DNA of 64,000 nt from assembly GCA_027405735.1 (NCBI GenBank), contig JAPEHQ010000005.1:868001-932000 (forward strand), in the 5' to 3' direction. Of the stretch, positions 58,607 to 64,000 are shown piece by piece. Position 1 is the stretch's first letter. Each line of letters opens with the position of its first letter. The notes below the pieces were generated by a model. It saw only the letters and a program-made list of their open reading frames with translations. It searched no databases and was not told the DNA's origin. Made by a program: the position numbers and the translations under genes. Origin of the DNA: Mucor racemosus. Taxonomy: Eukaryota; Mucoromycota; Mucoromycetes; Mucorales; Mucoraceae.

Positions 58607-61600
58607 TTAGATATGTAAAGCATTGGAAATACTCTTTTTAAGGTAATTTGCAGTACTTTCTTCAGTGCGGTCAAGAGGAAGATCATAGAAAAGGCCATGT
58701 GCCATGTCTTTGTGCGTATTATAATCAAATCCATTTTCAAACATGGGACTCTTTTCAAATGTTTCCTTGTTCTTTCCAACCCAAGTATTCCAGAAATCGG
58801 CAATAGCAGAATCCATAATAGCAGGAATATCAATGTTTTGATCGATAAATTGGAATTCAGGTTTAGATTTTTGAATTTCATAAATTTGTGTCAATATTTC
58901 TACAGCTACTTGACGTTCAGCAGGATCTCTCAAAGTGCCCAAGAAACCTTCAACAGCAACAGCGAAATTGAATTCTTCGGGTGTCTTTTCAAATACTGTA
59001 GGATCTCTAGGCAAACAATGGGAACGAATCACTAAACCACAACATTTATCAAGAACCTTCCATGTGCGGGAGAAAAAATGCTTAGGGGCACGGTTAAGGG
59101 CACCATCATTCTTTCTGCGACGTAACCAGCGACCATCAGATGAAGGACAGAAATGACTAATGTTGGCATTATTGATATCTGAGGGGGAAATATCATTCTT
59201 TTTGAGCATAGCAAACTCTTCTTCGATCAAATCAGTAGGACCATCTTTAGCAGCCTTGTGGGTTTCGATTGTACGATTACCATTCTTTTCAGCAATCAAG
59301 ACATATGAATCACGATACTTGACATCGTCAATCTTTTGAGCACCTAAACTCTTTAATGCATCTACTGCTTCCTTGGTAAGATGTTCAGTGAAATCATCCT
59401 TAGATGCCATGACAACAATCAAACCAGGTGTCAAATTACGGATAAATTGAACGAGATCTTCACTCTCATCGCTGGAAATATGAGTATCAAAAGAGGCATG
59501 TTCCAAAACCAATTTCTCAAGGCGATCAATGGCCCAAACATGAAGACCACGAGTATTAGCAGCCAATACATTGCCATTGATTTCAGTGCGAGCAAAGTTA
59601 CCAGCGTTATATCCTCCAGATTGAGCACGAATGACAATGACATCTTTCTTATCTTGTTTCTCAATATCAGTAATTTCATTATTCTTATTCTTGGGAGGTG
59701 GCAATGTTAAAGAATGAGCGTCGGTGCTTAATTGACGATTAGGGTCAAAATCTTGAGAAAGAACCAAGAATCCTCCAGGCTTATCACGAACAATGATAGT
59801 GGTTTCTTCACACATACCAGGACCAGACATTACTGTACCCAAAAGAGATTGTAACTCAAAAGGTGATAATTGCATCAAATGTTCAATGGCTTCCTCTTCA
59901 TTAAAGTCATTCAAACGACTGATTTCCTCACGCAATGCAATAATAATAAAATGGGTACGCAAACGTAAAATACCATCAAACATACGAGGATTGGAACGAA
60001 TAAAGTTGCCAAGGGAAATAATGATTTCTTGAACAACAGGTCCCTCACGAACATCATCTGCACATTGCTCGGCAATCATCTTATTCAAAGTACCAGGGCC
60101 CAAAGGCGTAGAGATCAAATGTTCAGATGAACCAGAACCAATACTGACTTGTTTCTTGTGGATGACTAAATCAGTCAAGTTGTAAGTTAAAGTAGGCATA
60201 GTCTTGGAAAGTAGACCGCTTGCTTGTCTAACTACAGACCAATATTGAAGACGTTTAGCCTTAACATAAACTTCTTCCAATAAATTACCAATAGTAGAGT
60301 CTAAATCAACAATAAATTCATCCAAATTCTTACAAGAAGCAAGATATTGCAACAAATCAATTTGATCATAAAGGTTAACAGAAGCTTGAAGACTCTTGAC
60401 AGCATCATCAAATTGAGACAAATCGCCAAGGGTCAAAGATAACAAAACATCGTTACCAGTAGATTCATCAGTGTCAATTGTCAAATTGGCAGACTTTCTA
60501 GATACATTAGCATTATCAGATGTTTCAACGTTTGGTTTTATTTGATTGGGATCAGGGGATCCAGTACTACGAGGAGTGCCTGAATCAGAGGCAGGTGTAA
60601 TTTCATGATCTTTGAGCTTGAACGCAGGGACACCATCACCATTAATTCTCTCCAATGCAGAAGCAATGTCTTGAAAGTAACTATCGCCGTCAATTTTATC
60701 AAGGGGAGTACCCAAGAGCTTACCACCAAAAACACTACGACGTCTTGGAGTTCTTGCGCCGCCAGGAGTCAAAGCACCACCAGGAGAACTAATATTGGAG
60801 GCCTCATCAAAACCTAATCGACGTTGTGAGCGACTATTGCGATGATAAGATTTGTTGATAGACAAGATATTACTCCAATCAACATCTTGCTTGTTGATTA
60901 AGAAATCAAGAGATTCGATGTTACTAGTATTGACGGTTTCTGTGAGTCGGGAGAGACGAACACGAACACCATTGCACTCTCCTGAACGTAAATTCATAAA
61001 GAAATTGAGTAAATTCTTCTTGGAAGCATCAGCAGATAATAATGCATTTGTCAATTCAGCACTACAGCTCTTGGGTGCAACCTCCTTCTTATTGATATCA
61101 CCCAGCATGGCATTAGTCAAGACGATGGTAATGGTAGGACGACCAGCAAAGATCCAATTGGCATTCGTAACACTCAATTCGTTTTCAAATGTGGAAACCA
61201 AATAATCGGGATCAGAATTGAGGTAGAAAGAATGCACATCCATGAATTGAGGGGTGAACGCATAGATATGACCTTCGATACGATACAAACGAGAAGTAGT
61301 TAATGTACCAATGGGTCGGTTGGGTCTACCGGATAATTCAAGCTTGGAGTTTTGACCAAGAGCGCTGTATACATCAACAAGAGCTTGAGGAGGAAGAACA
61401 GTGAAACTAGAAGAGATTTGATCAATGGATTGAGTTTCGAGACCATAAGTAGATAAAGTCTTTTGTAATTCTTCGTTTTCAGATAAAAGAACAACTTGAA
61501 CAACATTGTCAGCTTTGGCACCCTTGACATTGAAACGACGGCCGAGAGGGTCGATTTCTGAGGGAGATAATAAGTTTTCATAGATCAAATTACCAAGTAA

Positions 61601-63218
61601 ATAAAGAGATAAAGCCCAAACAAGAGGCGTATTATCATTAGGAATACGTTTTTGCGAATTAGGATTAGCTCTTTCGGCATCAATAGATTCACTAGGAACA
61701 TAGTACAATTCAGGTACAAGTGGAATGTGGAGATCAGCAGGGGCAGTAGAGAGATCAAGACTAGCTGTTCTACAAAGAGCAGCGGGACGTTTAGCATCTT
61801 CAGACTTGTAATCCTCAGGTGGTCTAGGGTTTTCGGGATCCCATAAAGCAGAATCAATGGTAACAAACTCTAACTTCTTACGATACTCTTCAGCTTGTTC
61901 CATATTATCAGTAAACAAACCTTCTAATACCATATAAGTGAAGAATAAGGGCCATTCTGACTCAATATTCTCAAAAATCTTCAATTCACTTTCATTGTAA
62001 TGAAGACGGGTATGGTCTTCTACAACAGTTTGATGACCATCACGCAAAAAACGCTTCCAACCATAACGACCTTCCAACTTTTTCTTTGCATCAGATCTAG
62101 TAAATTCAATTAATGCGGGATCTTCAACGGCAAATGCGGGGAAACCGATGACGGATAAAATGGATCCATCTACTTCCTTGGAATTGGATTCTCTGGGCAA
62201 GACACTTTGAAGAGTAATCTTGTTACGGGTCATTTCATCAGGTAATACATAAATTGTCTGTAATAGTTGTTTAATGAGTTAAATATATTCATGAAGTCTC
62301 AAAACATTCAAAACTTACAGATGATGCGCTACCACGAGCGCCAAACAAATTAACACCATTGATAGCTCTTAAAGCAGAATAAGCCATACCAATGGAAGAC
62401 GAATTCAGCTCAGGCTCACCGTGATTACTCTTATCACCACGTTCCCAAATACCAAAATCAGGAGTGCGATAAGCACGTTCAATATAAAATACCAAATTCT
62501 GAATAAAATCGACCTCATCCTGAGTATAAATGATACTTAGACCACTAGTAGTCATATCAGCCAATGCGACCAAAAAGAAACTAGTAGCATCAATTTGTAA
62601 ATGACCCCAATCCTTATCGCCTACAACAGTTGCGCCTGTTTCTGTTTTGTATTTAGCATGGAGTGCATCCAGAACATTTTGAGTATTTTTGAATTTCTCA
62701 ACCTTGGGAGCTTGACGCATCATTGAGAACAATAGGCCACGCATTAATTTAATAACCGCATGTTCAAGCTCAACTGTGAACACAAACAAGAAAGCATGAA
62801 TAAGGATTTATAGATGATAAGGGGCGTTTCACCCTAAAATAAACTTACAAGCTCTTCCTGTGGTATCATCTACTCTTCTATAAGCCAAAGCAAGACCAAA
62901 TACGCAATAAATAGAATAAACATTATCTCTGAAAAAGATTAAAAAAGGAAGCTTAATCAACATGTCAAAATGTTTCAAGGATTTATTTTTACCTAACCCA
63001 AGCATCTGTGTAATCACCATGAGTCTGTTTTACATAAATAAGTATTAAATTTACCTGATATATTTTTTTCATATGATTCAACAACTTACAGTGATTGCTA
63101 CAGAAGCAGGAATCAAACCACTCGCGGCATTTTGTTTAGAAAGAACAGTTGTATTGATAACTTGATAATAGTAATCAAGTCTCTCTAATGAATTCTTTCT
63201 ATTATAGGAGCTTTTCAT
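58607..63218 (-). CDS. phosphorylase b kinase regulatory subunit (alpha/beta type)
   Basis: On the minus strand the exons are 63090-63218, 62993-63024, 62849-62928, 62319-62773 and 58607-62257, giving 1448 residues. The start is [19 protein letters not shown], like the usual LDxYYxxV opening of this family, followed by [11 protein letters not shown] and [28 protein letters not shown]. The N-terminal ~600 residues are the glycoside-hydrolase-15-like (alpha/alpha)6 domain ([48 protein letters not shown]). The C-terminal half has helical regulatory segments. The protein ends ISNALHI and lacks the CaaX prenylation box of animal PHKA/PHKB. Animal subunits (about 1090-1240 residues) anchor and restrain the kinase that activates glycogen phosphorylase; the function here is inferred. 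The longer size is due mainly to disordered insertions (about 690-790). Confidence 0.85.
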
Positions 63219-64000
63219 TGCAATTATAATACTATAAAAAAGAAAAGGAAAAGGAAAAAACAAATAAAAAGTAGGTTCGAGGCTTTCTAATGTACTTGCT
63301 GAACCAAAAATAACGTTACAACGCCGCGTATTTTGTTTTGTTTTTGTTTCTGTATAACTATATGGGAATCTAATTTTTACAAGAGATGATGCTTAACTAT
63401 AATAATGCGATGTAACACTTAATTCCTGATAAGGTCATTCATCTACCACCATATCATAAAATTCCTTAAGATTCCACATCAAATAAAGCAATTCAAAAAA
63501 AGAAACAAGGTAGCTGACAGTTACACCAATTGGCCATGACGACAGATCGACGTTGGGGCCATCGATAACAACCTTTTTAAATGATGTTTAATGGTTCCAA
63601 TCAAGAATATGCAAGATTCTTTGTTTAATCAAGAAAAATGGAAAAACAGTAGCTTATCAAAAAAAGAAGAAAAAAAGCTTCCACAATTGACTAAGATGAT
63701 TAAACAAAAATACAGATTTATGCAAGAGACATTCCCGCTCAAATCGTGTTTGATGTAGCACAATTTATTCCATATTGCGCATTTTTATATGGAAGCATTC
63801 CAATTAAACATCTTTTTTTTTTGTTCCTTAATAATGTTGTTTACATTTACAATTGTTTCCTTGACCTTTCTTGACGTCATTTCGTGCTTTATCCACCATC
63901 AAAATGTTACTTATCAATGTTTCATAAAAGACAAAATTAAGGTTTAAATACCAGAATATATGGAATAAAGTATCTCAACACAACAGGCTGTGTATACGAG
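63219..64000. other. upstream region of the phosphorylase-kinase gene
   Basis: Probable promoter and leader. A/G-rich tracts at 63240-63270 and T-runs near 63812-63821. No other gene is seen before the window ends. Confidence 0.45.

Noticed and set aside
60852..61205. 117-codon plus-strand frame and similar frames between 58.6 and 62 kb
   Set aside because: All are shadows of the phosphorylase-kinase regulatory subunit exon on the minus strand.

Overview
The window looks like nuclear DNA of an early-diverging filamentous fungus, most likely Mucoromycota/Mucorales. It is AT-rich, with genes split by short (about 50-110 bp) GT-AG introns. The gene set fits that group: Rho GTPase, Sip5-type RING protein, CBS+PB1 protein, DP factor, iron-type double GATA factor, importin alpha, V-ATPase c'' subunit, TRAPPII Trs65, TMEM70-like protein and a phosphorylase-kinase regulatory subunit. 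The phylum is inference from gene style and content; no rRNA or other marker gene is present.

Layout: 0-7.2 kb is a repeat block (family R1 units, a solo LTR, one copy of family R2). 8.2-17.6 kb is a compact gene island (Rho GTPase, Sip5-like, CBS-PB1, DP). 18.3-22.9 kb is an R2 copy split by an intact Crypton-type tyrosine-recombinase element. 24.5-31.4 kb is a second gene island (GATA factor, unknown C2-like protein, importin alpha, Vma16). 31.4-47 kb is a long accessory block: a MITE with perfect TIRs, a third R2 copy on the minus strand, several LTRs, and tandem R1 units, one of which is split by a dead Crypton. 47.2-51.8 kb holds a steroid-reductase-family protein, Trs65 and a TMEM70-like protein. 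53.1-58.15 kb is a Fanzor/TnpB-like element with an intact 1195-residue nuclease, followed by an internally deleted relative. 58.6-63.2 kb is a large phosphorylase-kinase regulatory subunit gene.

The most interesting content is mobile. (1) The Fanzor-like protein keeps a recognisable split RuvC core and zinc ribbon; its locus has inverted end motifs and a 3' hairpin suited to a guide-RNA scaffold, and a deletion derivative lies just downstream. (2) The Crypton's boundaries can be read to the base because its host repeat exists in two uninterrupted copies. (3) A second, decayed Crypton sits in another repeat with its own direct-repeat junctions. (4) The R1 repeats each carry a decayed piece that resembles the C-terminal WD repeats of a cytoplasmic dynein intermediate chain, suggesting gene capture by a mobile or tandemly amplified element.

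The cellular genes are mostly single-copy housekeeping functions (nuclear import, vacuolar acidification, Golgi trafficking, iron and cell-cycle transcription, glycogen control) and do not form an operon or cluster. The limits are those of reading by eye: repeat boundaries and exon ends are inferred from splice consensus, frame and pairwise comparison within the window.
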